Origin: Bradyrhizobiaceae bacterium
GTDB taxonomy: Bacteria; Pseudomonadota; Alphaproteobacteria; Rhizobiales; Aestuariivirgaceae
NCBI GenBank assembly: GCA_947475225.1
Contig: CANJMQ010000001.1
Span: 62,001 to 126,000, forward strand
DNA length: 64,000 nucleotides
Direction: 5' to 3'
Part shown: piece by piece, positions 38,616 through 48,556 of the stretch
Layout of the letters: every line of letters begins with the position of its first letter
How positions within the stretch are numbered: the first letter of the stretch is position 1
Notes under the pieces: generated by a model
The model's database searches: none
The model's input: only the letters and a program-made list of their open reading frames with translations
What the model was told of the DNA's origin: nothing
Translations under genes and position numbers: made by a program

Positions 38616-39656
38616 CTAGGAAACGATGAAGCCCACGATTTCCCGTGCCGTGCGCATGATCGGGGCGGCAATTGCCCGAGCCCGGTCGGACCCGTCCTTC
38701 AGCACGCTCTCCACGTAAGGGCGGTCAGCCTGAAGACGCTTTGTTTCCTCGCCCACGGGGCTGAGCTTCGTCACCGCCAGGTCGGCGAGCGCATTCTTGA
38801 ATACCGAGAACTGGCCGCCGCCATACTGGCCCAGTACTTTGTCCACGCTCTCTCCCGACAGCGCGGCATAGATGCCGGTCAGATTGTCGGCCTCGGGGCG
38901 TCCCTTCAGACCGTCCTTTTCGGTGGGCAGTGGCTCGGTGTCGGTCTTGGCCTTGCGGATCTTCTTGGCGATGGTGTCGGCGTCATCCGTCAGGTTGAGG
39001 CGGGAAAGGTCGGAAGGGTCGGACTTCGACATCTTCTTGGTGCCGTCCCGCAGGCTCATCACCCGGGTGGCGGGCCCGGTGATGTAGGGTTCTGGCGGCA
39101 CGAAGAACACGCCGTCCTCGAAACCCGCTGCCTTGATGGTATCCTGGTAATCGATGTTGAACTTGTTGGCGATGTCGCGGGCCAGTTCGAGATGCTGCTT
39201 CTGGTCCTCGCCGACCGGCACATGGGTGGCTTGATAGCCGAGGATATCGGCCGCCATCAGCACGGGGTAGGTGTAGAGGCCAACGGATGCCGCCTCCTTG
39301 TCCTTGCCGGCCTTTTCCTTGAACTGCGTCATGCGGTTCAGCCAGCCGATGCGGCCTGTGCAGCCGAGGATCCAGGCCAGTTCTGCATGCTCCGCCACCT
39401 GTGACTGGTTGAAGATGATGCTCTTCCGGGGGTCAAGGCCGCAGGCGAGATAGGCGGCCGTCACATCGACGATGGCCCGCTTCAGTTCCTTGGGATCCTG
39501 CCACACTGTGATGGCATGCATATCCACCACGCAGTAGATGCATTCATGCGTGTCCTGCATGTGGATCCAGTTCAGCATGGCGCCCAGGTAATTGCCGAGA
39601 TGCAGGTTGCCGGTCGGCTGCATGCCTGAAAACACGCGCGGGACGAACTTGGACAT
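38616..39656 (-). CDS. trpS: Tryptophan-tRNA ligase
   Basis: '[20 protein letters not shown]', '[10 protein letters not shown]'. Confidence 0.97.
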   Translation of the reverse strand: MSKFVPRVFSGMQPTGNLHLGNYLGAMLNWIHMQDTHECIYCVVDMHAITVWQDPKELKRAIVDVTAAYLACGLDPRKSIIFNQSQVAEHAELAWILGCTGRIGWLNRMTQFKEKAGKDKEAASVGLYTYPVLMAADILGYQATHVPVGEDQKQHLELARDIANKFNIDYQDTIKAAGFEDGVFFVPPEPYITGPATRVMSLRDGTKKMSKSDPSDLSRLNLTDDADTIAKKIRKAKTDTEPLPTEKDGLKGRPEADNLTGIYAALSGESVDKVLGQYGGGQFSVFKNALADLAVTKLSPVGEETKRLQADRPYVESVLKDGSDRARAIAAPIMRTAREIVGFIVS

Positions 39657-39767
39657 GAGGAACCCTCTTGATCGGAAGCGGGCCGCTTATGCCCGCAAAA
39701 GAGGGTTCTGAAAAGAGCCTCGCACATGGCTTGCCTTCGCTGCCCCGACACGGTCTAAACGGGTATC

Positions 39768-40652
39768 ATGCCAGAGCTTCCGGAAGTCGAAACCGTCATG
39801 CGGGGCTTGAGGCCCGTGCTGGAAGGCTGCCGTATCGAGGGCGTAACCCTTCGGCGTGCCGGGCTGCGCTTCCCTTTTCCGGAGCGCTTCGCCGAAAGGC
39901 TCGCTGGAAGCCGTGTCACCACCCTGCGGCGGCGGGCCAAATACATTCTCGCCGGGCTCGATTCCGGCGAAGTTCTGCTCATCCACCTCGGCATGACAGG
40001 GCGGTTCACCGTCTTTTCAGGGCAGGGCGCCCAGAATCTTGGCGAATTCTATTTCGAGACGGCGGCGGGCGAAGCGGGGCAGGGGCCACACGACCATGTG
40101 GTGCTGGCACTGGAGGGTGGAGCCCGCGTCGTCTACACCGACCCTCGTCGCTTCGGCATCATGGACCTGTTCCCTGAGGTGTCGCTCGCTTCCCACAAGC
40201 TCCTGGGTGGAATTGGGGTCGAGCCGCTTGGCAATGAATTCAGTGCCGATTATCTGGCGGAGCGTTTCCGCGGCAAGGCCGCACCCCTGAAGGCCGCACT
40301 CCTTGACCAGCACATCATTGCCGGGCTGGGCAACATCTATGTCTGTGAGGCACTGCACCGTGCTGGCCTGTCGCCCCGCCGCAAGTCGAGGACACTGGTG
40401 AAGAAGAAAAGCGTCGATCCGCGCCTCTCCGAACTCGCGCGCCACATCCGCGACGTGCTGTCGGAGGCCATCACGGCAGGCGGTTCGACCTTGCAGGATT
40501 TCGCGCATACCGACGGCGCATCGGGTGCCTTCCAGCAACGCTTTCTCGTTTATGATCGCGAGGGTGAGCCCTGCATGAAGTGTGGAGCACCCATCCTGAG
40601 GCTTGTGCAATCAGGCCGATCGACCTTCTATTGCCGCCATTGCCAGACATAG
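39768..40652 (+). CDS. mutM: Formamidopyrimidine-DNA glycosylase
   Basis: '[14 protein letters not shown]', C-terminal zinc finger '[26 protein letters not shown]'. Confidence 0.97.
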   Translation: MPELPEVETVMRGLRPVLEGCRIEGVTLRRAGLRFPFPERFAERLAGSRVTTLRRRAKYILAGLDSGEVLLIHLGMTGRFTVFSGQGAQNLGEFYFETAAGEAGQGPHDHVVLALEGGARVVYTDPRRFGIMDLFPEVSLASHKLLGGIGVEPLGNEFSADYLAERFRGKAAPLKAALLDQHIIAGLGNIYVCEALHRAGLSPRRKSRTLVKKKSVDPRLSELARHIRDVLSEAITAGGSTLQDFAHTDGASGAFQQRFLVYDREGEPCMKCGAPILRLVQSGRSTFYCRHCQT

Positions 40653-40662
40653 GACTTAACCC

Positions 40663-41436
40663 ATGGCCTACCAAAACATCATCGTCGAAACCCGCAGCAA
40701 GGTTGGCCTGGTCACGCTCAACCGGCCGCAGGCGTTGAACGCGCTCAACGAGGCGCTGATCGCCGAGCTCAATGAGGCACTCAGCGGTTTCGAATCGAAT
40801 CCGGAGATTGGCTGCACCGTCATCACTGGCAGTGAGAAGGCCTTTGCGGCCGGCGCCGACGTGAAGGAGATGGCGGAGAAAACTTATGTCGAGTCCTACC
40901 TCGGCAAGTTCCTCGACGGCTGGACCCGCATTGCAGAAACCCGGAAGCCGGTCATCGCGGCGGTATCGGGCTTTTGTCTGGGCGGCGGCCTGGAGCTCGC
41001 CATGATGTGCGACATCATCATCGCTTCGGAAACGTCCCGCTTCGCATTGCCTGAAATCACTCTTGGTATCATGCCCGGTGCCGGTGGCACGCAGCGCCTG
41101 CCACGCTTCATCGGTAAGGCCAAGGCCATGGACCTCATCCTCACCGGCCGGATGATGGACGCGTCGGAGGCCGAGCGGTGTGGTCTCGTTGCCCGGGTCG
41201 TGGCGCCGGACAAGATGCTGGACGCGGCCCTGGCAGCAGCTGCCAAGATCGCCTCTTACTCCCAGCCCATCGTCATGATGGCCAAGGAAACCGTCAACCG
41301 CGCCCAGGAAACCCCGCTTTCCGAGGGCGCGCGTTTCGAGCGCCGTGTGTTCCTCTCAATGTTTGCCACCGAGGACCAGAAAGAAGGCATGCAGGCTTTC
41401 ATCGAGAAGAGAAAACCGGCTTTCCGGAACCGCTGA
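40663..41436 (+). CDS. Enoyl-CoA hydratase
   Basis: Crotonase motifs 'AFAAGADVKEMAE', 'AAVSGFCLGGGLELAMMCDIIIAS', 'PEITLGIMPGAGGTQRLPR'. Confidence 0.95.
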   Translation: MAYQNIIVETRSKVGLVTLNRPQALNALNEALIAELNEALSGFESNPEIGCTVITGSEKAFAAGADVKEMAEKTYVESYLGKFLDGWTRIAETRKPVIAAVSGFCLGGGLELAMMCDIIIASETSRFALPEITLGIMPGAGGTQRLPRFIGKAKAMDLILTGRMMDASEAERCGLVARVVAPDKMLDAALAAAAKIASYSQPIVMMAKETVNRAQETPLSEGARFERRVFLSMFATEDQKEGMQAFIEKRKPAFRNR

Positions 41437-41591
41437 ACGCAGGTTTTTCGATAAAAGTTGACGTAGTGAAATTCGTCAAAAATTTTCCAGCCGCCCACAT
41501 CCCTACATAAGTGCTGTTCGATAATTTCTGTATTAATTTACACTTTAACCTTGTATAATTATCCGAATATGATACCACTATTGATTGTAGA

Positions 41592-43073
41592 TTGTATGTA
41601 TTAGTCGGGGGGCACATGTACTCAACGCTTACACCACAGGAAAGGGCGCGCGTCGCCTTGATGAGATTTGGGCTTGGTCCCAATGTCAACGGGAAGAAGA
41701 ACCTCTCTGCTTCACCACACGCTGCCCGGCAGGCTTTGCTGGATGAAATTGCGGCAGGTCCCGCGAGGATCTCTGAGGCCGAGATCAAGGTGCCTTCCAC
41801 CGACCAGAATGACCAGAAAGTTTCATTCACATTTCCACAAACCTGCCGTTACGGCATGAACCTCAGGACGAAGCCTGTCCCAGCGTCGTCAACAACAGAA
41901 GTGCCCACGGAGGGTGTGCATAATTATGTTCGCCCGACACCGTGGGACTTCCAGTCCGCTGAGCGCGCGCTTCGCCTGGTGAAGTATCAGGAACCTGAAG
42001 TTGGATTTGTGGAAAGGTTGGTGCTCTTCTGGGTCAATCATTTCTCCATACTCTCCAGCAAGCATGGGATCATTGCTGCTACGGCCGGCCATCTCGAGCG
42101 CACCGTAATACGGCAGCACGTCCTTGGAAATTTCGCGGACATGCTCAAGGGCGTGATCAAGCACCCAGCCATGATCACCTACCTTGACAATCATGTCTCC
42201 TACGGTCCGACATCGACGCTCGGAAGACGCTGGAAGGCCACCTACAACGAAAATCTTGCGCGCGAGATTTTGGAACTGCACACTGTCGGTGTCTATGGTG
42301 GCTACAGCCAGAATGACGTCATCGGTCTTGCAAAGATCATTACCGGATGGACGATCTACCCATACAACAATGGCAATGCAGGTCAGTTCTACTTCAACAA
42401 AGATCTTCACGAGCCTGGCGCCTTTACCGTCATAGGCAAGGAATTTGCGCAGGCCGGCGAGGCTCAGGGAACTGCGGCATTGGAGCATCTCGCGATCCAC
42501 CCTGCCACTGCTCAACATATTGCCAGGAAACTTCTCCGACACTTCGTCACGGATAATCCCACTGAAAAGATGATTCAGGAACTGGCAGATGCGTTCGTGG
42601 TGTCGAACGGCAACCTCAAGGCAGTATCCACGGCGCTCGTGAATTTGGATAGCGCGTGGATCAAGCCCGGCACAGGCATCCGCCGTCCCTATGAATGGAT
42701 GGTCTCCATCGTCCGGGGCGTCGGTTTCTCCGGTGCCAATGCCATGGCGCTCGAACCTGCATTCGACATCATCAATACAAATATGTCCAACCAGATCTGG
42801 AAGCACATGACACCGGATGGATATCCTGACGACAACTACGTCTGGGAGACACCCGATGCCGTTCGTGTCCGCAAGGACGCTGCAGGCCACCTTCTCGCCA
42901 CCGGTGCCGTCTGGAAAGACCCGAAATGGAAATCTCAAAAGCCATCCGAATTGGCGAAAACACTCGTGCCTCACCTCTCGATGGCTGCGGCTTCGGCAAT
43001 CCAGAAGTTGGATCGCGATCCGATGCAGGCGCTTAACCTGCTGTTTGTAACCCCTGAATATCTGCGTAGGTGA
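41592..43073 (+). CDS. DUF1800 domain-containing protein
   Basis: 'LVLFWVNHFSI', 'YNENLAREILELHTVGVYGGYSQNDVIGLAKIITGW'; paired with DUF1501. Confidence 0.85.
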   Translation: MYVLVGGHMYSTLTPQERARVALMRFGLGPNVNGKKNLSASPHAARQALLDEIAAGPARISEAEIKVPSTDQNDQKVSFTFPQTCRYGMNLRTKPVPASSTTEVPTEGVHNYVRPTPWDFQSAERALRLVKYQEPEVGFVERLVLFWVNHFSILSSKHGIIAATAGHLERTVIRQHVLGNFADMLKGVIKHPAMITYLDNHVSYGPTSTLGRRWKATYNENLAREILELHTVGVYGGYSQNDVIGLAKIITGWTIYPYNNGNAGQFYFNKDLHEPGAFTVIGKEFAQAGEAQGTAALEHLAIHPATAQHIARKLLRHFVTDNPTEKMIQELADAFVVSNGNLKAVSTALVNLDSAWIKPGTGIRRPYEWMVSIVRGVGFSGANAMALEPAFDIINTNMSNQIWKHMTPDGYPDDNYVWETPDAVRVRKDAAGHLLATGAVWKDPKWKSQKPSELAKTLVPHLSMAAASAIQKLDRDPMQALNLLFVTPEYLRR

Positions 43074-43077
43074 ACTC

Positions 43078-44340
43078 ATGTCAGCCCATGACCATGACCT
43101 GACCCAGCTCGATTCCCGGATCGTAGCTTCTGCTGCCGAAGGCTGCGAGGAGTCAAAGCTCCTGCTCAGTCGCCGTGCTGCTCTCGGCCTCTCGGCGGGC
43201 TTTTTCACCTGGGCCTTCACGCCGCATCTGGCGGAGGCGAGTTCCTCGGACCCGCGTCTCCTCATCGTCTTGCTCCGTGGTGGCATGGACGGATTGAACG
43301 TGGCTGTACCGATCGGAGATCCGCAGTATGCCAAACTGCGCGGAAGGCTCGCGCTGGTGAAGGAGAACCTTCTTCCCCTCAATAGCTATTTTTACCTGCA
43401 TCCCTCCTTGGCCTTCTTCAAGACGCTCTATAACGCCGGTCAGGCCACCATTGTTCATGCCGTTGCACCGCCAATGAAGAACCGGTCGCACTTCGAATGC
43501 CAACGTAATCTGGAAAATGGAACGCCTGGGGACAAGGAGGACCGCACGACAGGTGGCTGGTTGAACCGCCTGCTCTCCAAACTCACCCCAGCGGACAGGG
43601 TGAAAGCGGGTGCGCTTCAGATCGGCCCAACACCTCTCATACTGCAGGGAACCGAAAAGGTCTTGTCATGGAGCCCCACCCTGTGGCCGAGGCCGGCAGG
43701 TTTCGACACCTCGCTTCTGAACCTCTACAAATCAACGGACTCTGCGCTCTATGATCTGCTGTTGAAGGGTATCACTGCCAACAGCCTGGCAACTTCGACC
43801 TCGGGTCCAGCGCTTTCACCGGACGCCTCAAGCCTGCAGCTGTCTTTCAGGGGTGCAGCAAAGCTGTTGGGAGCGCCAAGCGGAGCCCCGCGCATCGCCG
43901 TGCTCAACGTCGAGGGATGGGACACCCATGTTGGGCAGCCGCAGGCACTGGCTGCCAACCTGAACAATCTCGATAAGTCCCTGTCGGACTTCACCGCAAT
44001 CGCCAAGAACTCCGGCTACTGGAACGACACCGTGGTGCTCTGCGTCACGGAGTTTGGTCGAACAGCAAAGGGCAACAGCGACAATGGTACGGACCACGGC
44101 GTGGGTACTGTCGCGATGCTTGCCGGCGGAGCGGTGAAAGGCGGCAAAGTCGTCGCGAATTGGCCCGGGCTGAGCAATCTCTACGATGGGCGTGACCTGC
44201 GGCCGACATATGATCTTCGCCAAGTTTTCAAGAGCGTCATCAGATCTCACCTCGGCGTACAAGACAAGAAGATCCTCGATGAAGTTGTTTTCCCCGGCAG
44301 TTCGTTGATATCCGCCCTGCCCGAACTCATCAGGACTTAG
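43078..44340 (+). CDS. DUF1501 domain-containing protein with Tat-like signal
   Basis: 'LLLSRRAALGLSAGFFTWAFTPHLAEA', 'LLIVLLRGGMDGLNVAVPIGDPQY', 'GWDTHVGQ', 'VLCVTEFGRTAKGN...GTDHGVGTVAMLAGG'. Confidence 0.88.
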   Translation: MSAHDHDLTQLDSRIVASAAEGCEESKLLLSRRAALGLSAGFFTWAFTPHLAEASSSDPRLLIVLLRGGMDGLNVAVPIGDPQYAKLRGRLALVKENLLPLNSYFYLHPSLAFFKTLYNAGQATIVHAVAPPMKNRSHFECQRNLENGTPGDKEDRTTGGWLNRLLSKLTPADRVKAGALQIGPTPLILQGTEKVLSWSPTLWPRPAGFDTSLLNLYKSTDSALYDLLLKGITANSLATSTSGPALSPDASSLQLSFRGAAKLLGAPSGAPRIAVLNVEGWDTHVGQPQALAANLNNLDKSLSDFTAIAKNSGYWNDTVVLCVTEFGRTAKGNSDNGTDHGVGTVAMLAGGAVKGGKVVANWPGLSNLYDGRDLRPTYDLRQVFKSVIRSHLGVQDKKILDEVVFPGSSLISALPELIRT

Positions 44341-44426
44341 TCCCGGCGAGTCGCGGAAAATGGATCCGTCGTCTGGTGTGGCTTGCTGAAGGCGATGAGC
44401 ACGCGGCCTGAGCAAGCTGCGCATGC

Positions 44427-44858
44427 TCAGGCTGGGTAAATGACACCCTTCTTGACGACAATGTTGCCATAGAGCCTCGGCTCGCTTGAGGCCACGATGG
44501 CGAAGCAGGCCCTCACCTTGTTGTAGAAGGCGTCACCCACCAACGGCACGATCTTCTGCCTGGGCTCATGCTTCAGGAGGATCGTGGTGAAGTCCTCGAA
44601 CACCGGTTCCATGCACTTGGGGTCCATGTGGGCGGCGGGCCGCCACACGGCTTCCGGCACCATGTCATCGACCGGCATCACCGAGAGGATGGCATCGAGG
44701 ATGCGCGGCGCGCCATGCCCGTCCAGCCTCACGACGCGCTTGCCATGCTCCTCGGCCGGATAATTGCCGTCGACGATGGCGATCTCGTCGCCATGTCCCA
44801 TGGCCCGTAACACGCGCAGGAGATCGGGGCTCAGAAGCGGATCAATACCCTTGAGCAT
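44427..44858 (-). CDS. fucU: RbsD/FucU-family sugar mutarotase
   Basis: 'MLKGIDPLLSPDLLRVLRAMGHGDEIAIVDGNYPAE'. Confidence 0.9.
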   Translation of the reverse strand: MLKGIDPLLSPDLLRVLRAMGHGDEIAIVDGNYPAEEHGKRVVRLDGHGAPRILDAILSVMPVDDMVPEAVWRPAAHMDPKCMEPVFEDFTTILLKHEPRQKIVPLVGDAFYNKVRACFAIVASSEPRLYGNIVVKKGVIYPA

Positions 44859-46084
44859 CAGGCCTTCTCCTTGAACAAGACATTCCGGTTGATGATGAAA
44901 TTGTCGAACAGGGGCAGGCTCGCGGCACCAAGCGCGCGTGCATCCGCCCCGATGGTGCCCTCGAGGATGGGGAAGTCCGCAAGTCCCTGGCGGTCGACGT
45001 GCGCAAGAGCCTGCTGAACTTCTTCTACGAAGCGGGCCCGTACCTGTAACGGCACGGCGCCATCGATGATGATCGCCGAACAATCGAGAACGGCCATCAC
45101 GCCTGATGCAGCCGTCGCAACGTTGATGGCGGCACGGGTGAGCCAGCGGTCGAGCGCCGGTCCCGCACCACGCCACTCGTTGAGATCCCGCCACAGCAGT
45201 TCCGGATCACCGCCCTCGCGCTGGATGTCGCGCTCAAGCGAAGCGAGCGAAGTCGAATGCACCAATTGTTCGGATCGCCGTTGTTCCGAAGTCACCGGGA
45301 ACGAGGCCAGGGCGCCGGCATTGCCATGGCGGCCCAGATACAGGCTGCCGTTCAGCACAACCCCGCCACCGATGAAGTAACCGAGATAGAAATAGGCGAA
45401 ATCCTGCAGGTCACGGCCGCGCCCGAACAGCAGTTCGGCCGCGCATGCTGCAGACGCATCGTTGCAGAAATGAATGGGCCAGGTGAAACGCGTGGCAATT
45501 TCCGCCTGCAGGTCGAAGTCCTTCCAGGCCATCAGCACGTCGGCGGATGCGCCCACATCCTCCGCCCAGTTCCAGAGCTGGAAGGGCGCAGCAATTCCCA
45601 TGCCGCTGATCCGCCCGCGCTGCTCGGAGGTAAGCCCCGAGACAAGCTCCTCCACCCCCGACGTCACAAACCCAATCATCTCTGCAGGGGATGGAAAGGT
45701 GTAGGGCCGGTGGATGGTGTGGCGCACATGGCCGGCAAGGTCGACCAGCATCAGGTCGCCCGAGCGCCGCCCCACCTTCAGCCCGATCGAGAAGGCGCCG
45801 TTGGGATCGAGTTCGAAAGGGACCAGCGGCTGGCCCACCTTGCCGCGTTGCGGGGTGCGCCGCTTCAACAGCCCGTCCGCCTCAAGCTGGCGCACAATCA
45901 CCGAAACAGTCTGCGCCGACAGGCCAGTGAGCCGCGCCATCTCGGCCTTCGGCAGCTGGCCGTGAAGCCGCACGAGGGACAGGATGAGGCGCTCATTGTA
46001 GAGCCGGACCCCCGTCTGCGTGGTGCCGCGCGAAAGCTCGGGGTAACTGTCCCCGCGCGTGCCGCTGGCCCATTCGATCGACAT
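44858..46084 (-). CDS. ROK-family transcriptional regulator
   Basis: N-terminal HTH 'LPKAEMARLTGLSAQTVSVIVRQLEADGLL' and ROK kinase-like domain. Confidence 0.9.
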   Translation of the reverse strand: MSIEWASGTRGDSYPELSRGTTQTGVRLYNERLILSLVRLHGQLPKAEMARLTGLSAQTVSVIVRQLEADGLLKRRTPQRGKVGQPLVPFELDPNGAFSIGLKVGRRSGDLMLVDLAGHVRHTIHRPYTFPSPAEMIGFVTSGVEELVSGLTSEQRGRISGMGIAAPFQLWNWAEDVGASADVLMAWKDFDLQAEIATRFTWPIHFCNDASAACAAELLFGRGRDLQDFAYFYLGYFIGGGVVLNGSLYLGRHGNAGALASFPVTSEQRRSEQLVHSTSLASLERDIQREGGDPELLWRDLNEWRGAGPALDRWLTRAAINVATAASGVMAVLDCSAIIIDGAVPLQVRARFVEEVQQALAHVDRQGLADFPILEGTIGADARALGAASLPLFDNFIINRNVLFKEKA

Positions 46085-46144
46085 TGCAGCCCCGTTCCCT
46101 ATGCAGTCGGAGCACAGATTTCCAGCAGCCCGGGAGACTGTCAA

Positions 46145-46173
46145 TCAATAAATCATTCCGGTTTACTTATTGA
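46145..46173. promoter_or_regulatory. Inverted repeat TCAATAA-N15-TTATTGA in the ROK/ABC divergent promoter
   Basis: Arms 46145-46151 and 46167-46173. Confidence 0.5.
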
Positions 46174-46305
46174 CAGATGTCAATTTTTGAGTTGAGAATG
46201 GCCTCATGTGCAGGAGTGTGGACACACATTCCCCTCCCGCACCACTCGTAGCGTAACGTCACCTAACCCCTTGATTGGGCTAAAACAAACTGATGGGAGG
46301 CCTAT

Positions 46306-47325
46306 GTGAAGACCCTTTTCAAAGCTGCTCTGCTCGGCGCTGCGGCGACCGTTGCCTTCGCCGTCACCCCCGCTTTCGCGGCTGATGGCGTCTGCCTGAT
46401 CACCAAGAACAACACCAACCCCTTCTTCGTGAAGATGAAGGAAGGTGCGGAAGCCAAGGCCAAGGAACTCGGCCTTGAATTCCAGGCCTTCGCCGGCGTG
46501 GTTGACGGCGATGCCGGCCCGCAGATCGAAGCCATCGAAAACTGCGTCGCCTCGGGCGCCAAGGGCATCCTGATCACCGCGTCGAACGACTCGGTCATCC
46601 CCGCCCTCAAGGAAGCCCGCGGCAAGGGCCTGCTCGTCATCGCCCTCGACACGCCGATCGGTGATGCCGACGCCGCCGACTCGACCTTCGCCACCGACAA
46701 CTTCGAGGCCGGCGTGCTCATCGGCAAGTGGGCCAAGGCCCAGCTCGGCGACAAGGCCGCCACCGCAAAGATCGGCATGCTGGACATCAACAAGGACAAC
46801 ATCTCGGTCGATGTGCTCCGTGACACCGGCTTCCTCACCGGCTTCGGCATCGAGGTTCCGGACGGCAAGGTGCTCGGCTCCGAGAAGGACGCCCGCGTGA
46901 TCGGCCACGAAACCTCGAACGCCAATCCTGAAGGCGGCCTCAAGGCAGCAGAAAACCTGCTCGCCAAGGACCCGGACATGAACGTGATCTACACGATCAA
47001 CGAGCCGGCCGCCGAAGGCGCCTACCAGGCCATGAAGGCCGCGGGCAAGGAAAACCAGGCGCTCATCGTGTCGGTCGACGGCGGCTGCCCCGGCGTGCAG
47101 AACGTCAAGGGCGGCGTGATCGGCGCCACCTCCATGCAGTTCCCGCTGCTCATGGCGTCCAAGGGTGTCGAAGCCGTTGCCGCCTTCGCCAAGGACGGCT
47201 CCAAGCCGAAGAACTCTGACGGCCTGACCTTCTTCAACACGGGCGTGCAGCTCATCACCGACAAGCCGGTTGATGGCCTCGATGCCAAGACCTCGGAAGA
47301 GGGCCTGAAGATCTGCTGGGGTTGA
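46306..47325 (+). CDS. Sugar ABC transporter substrate-binding protein (FrcB/RbsB-like)
   Basis: Signal peptide; 'VCLITKNNTNPFFVKMKEGAEAKAKELGLEFQAFAG'. Confidence 0.93.
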   Translation: MKTLFKAALLGAAATVAFAVTPAFAADGVCLITKNNTNPFFVKMKEGAEAKAKELGLEFQAFAGVVDGDAGPQIEAIENCVASGAKGILITASNDSVIPALKEARGKGLLVIALDTPIGDADAADSTFATDNFEAGVLIGKWAKAQLGDKAATAKIGMLDINKDNISVDVLRDTGFLTGFGIEVPDGKVLGSEKDARVIGHETSNANPEGGLKAAENLLAKDPDMNVIYTINEPAAEGAYQAMKAAGKENQALIVSVDGGCPGVQNVKGGVIGATSMQFPLLMASKGVEAVAAFAKDGSKPKNSDGLTFFNTGVQLITDKPVDGLDAKTSEEGLKICWG

Positions 47326-47355
47326 TCCCACACGGATTTTGTGAGTTGAACAACG

Positions 47356-47383
47356 TGAGGGGCGGCCGTAACGTCGCCCCTCA
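47356..47383 (+). promoter_or_regulatory. Intercistronic stem-loop between binding-protein and permease genes
   Basis: TGAGGGGCG-N10-CGCCCCTCA perfect 9-bp stem. Confidence 0.7.
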
Positions 47384-47430
47384 TACAAGATGCGGGGCTC
47401 GCACCCGTGCGCTATCACCGGGGCAGAAAC

Positions 47431-48516
47431 ATGAGCGACAGCGGTCAGCCGACCAAGACCCTTTCTGATTACGAGGCGACGCTCACCAAGGCTGACAGTT
47501 CTGTGGCCTCATTCGAGCACGAGCACCTCAGCGGCTTGCAGAAGCTTCGCATTTTCCTGCAGGCCTACCCCGTGGCGGTTCCAGTCTTCGTTCTCATCCT
47601 GTCGATCTTCCTCTTCGGGTTTACCACGGATGGAAAGATCCTGCAGCCCGGCAATCTCTCCACCATCCTGAAGCAGATCACGCCGATCGGCATCGTCGCC
47701 ATCGCGCAGACCATCATCATCCTCACCGCTGGCATCGATCTTTCGATCGGCGCCATCATGGTGCTGTCTTCGATCATCATGGGCAAACTCGCGGTCCAGA
47801 CGGGCGTTCCCGCCCCCGCAGCAATTGCCATCGGCTGCTTCGCCGGCGGCGTCATGGGCTATTTCAATGGATTCCTTGTTACCAGACTGCGGCTGCCGCC
47901 GTTCATCGTGACGCTGGGCACACTCTACATCTTCCAGGCCTTGAAGCTTTGGTATTCAGGATCGGAATCGATCCGCAACGTCGATACCGAGGCGACTGCA
48001 CCGCTCTTGATCTGGTTCGGCAAGGTCATGTCCGTGGCCGGTTTCCAGATTCTCTATGGTACCGTTGCCTTCCTGCTGCTCGCCTGGCTGATGAGCTATG
48101 TGCTCCGCCACACCGCCTGGGGCAGGCATGTCTATGCGGTCGGCGACGACCTGAATGGCGCCATGCTGTCGGGCGTCCAGACCGACAAGGTGCTGCGCTC
48201 CGTCTACTCCGTGGCGGGCGTCATCGCCGCTTTCGCCGGCCTCGTTCTCATTGGCCGCGTCGGCGGCACGGTCACGCCGCTTGCGGGTGAAACTGCCAAT
48301 CTCGACTCCATCACTGCCGTGGTGATCGGCGGCACCTCGCTCTTTGGTGGCCGCGGCACCATCGTAGGCTCGGTGCTGGGTGCCATCATCGTCGGTGTGT
48401 TCCGCTTTGGCCTGTCGCTGTCACGTGTTGACGTGCTCTGGCAGGACTTCACGGTCGGTATCCTGATCATCGCCGCCGTCGCCATCGACCAGTGGATCCG
48501 CAAGGCTTCGGCCTGA
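47431..48516 (+). CDS. Sugar ABC transporter permease (FrcC/RbsC-like)
   Basis: 'ITPIGIVAIAQTIIILTAGIDLSIGAIMVLSSI', 'GGTSLFGGRGTIVGSVLGAIIVGVFRFGL'. Confidence 0.93.
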   Translation: MSDSGQPTKTLSDYEATLTKADSSVASFEHEHLSGLQKLRIFLQAYPVAVPVFVLILSIFLFGFTTDGKILQPGNLSTILKQITPIGIVAIAQTIIILTAGIDLSIGAIMVLSSIIMGKLAVQTGVPAPAAIAIGCFAGGVMGYFNGFLVTRLRLPPFIVTLGTLYIFQALKLWYSGSESIRNVDTEATAPLLIWFGKVMSVAGFQILYGTVAFLLLAWLMSYVLRHTAWGRHVYAVGDDLNGAMLSGVQTDKVLRSVYSVAGVIAAFAGLVLIGRVGGTVTPLAGETANLDSITAVVIGGTSLFGGRGTIVGSVLGAIIVGVFRFGLSLSRVDVLWQDFTVGILIIAAVAIDQWIRKASA

Positions 48517-48556
48517 GACTTCCAACACGTCAACGCTTCAACCACGGGCACCCGCC

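Noticed and set aside
41889-43382. 497-aa minus-strand ORF over DUF1800/DUF1501
   Set aside because: Spans two genuine plus-strand genes; no domain signal.
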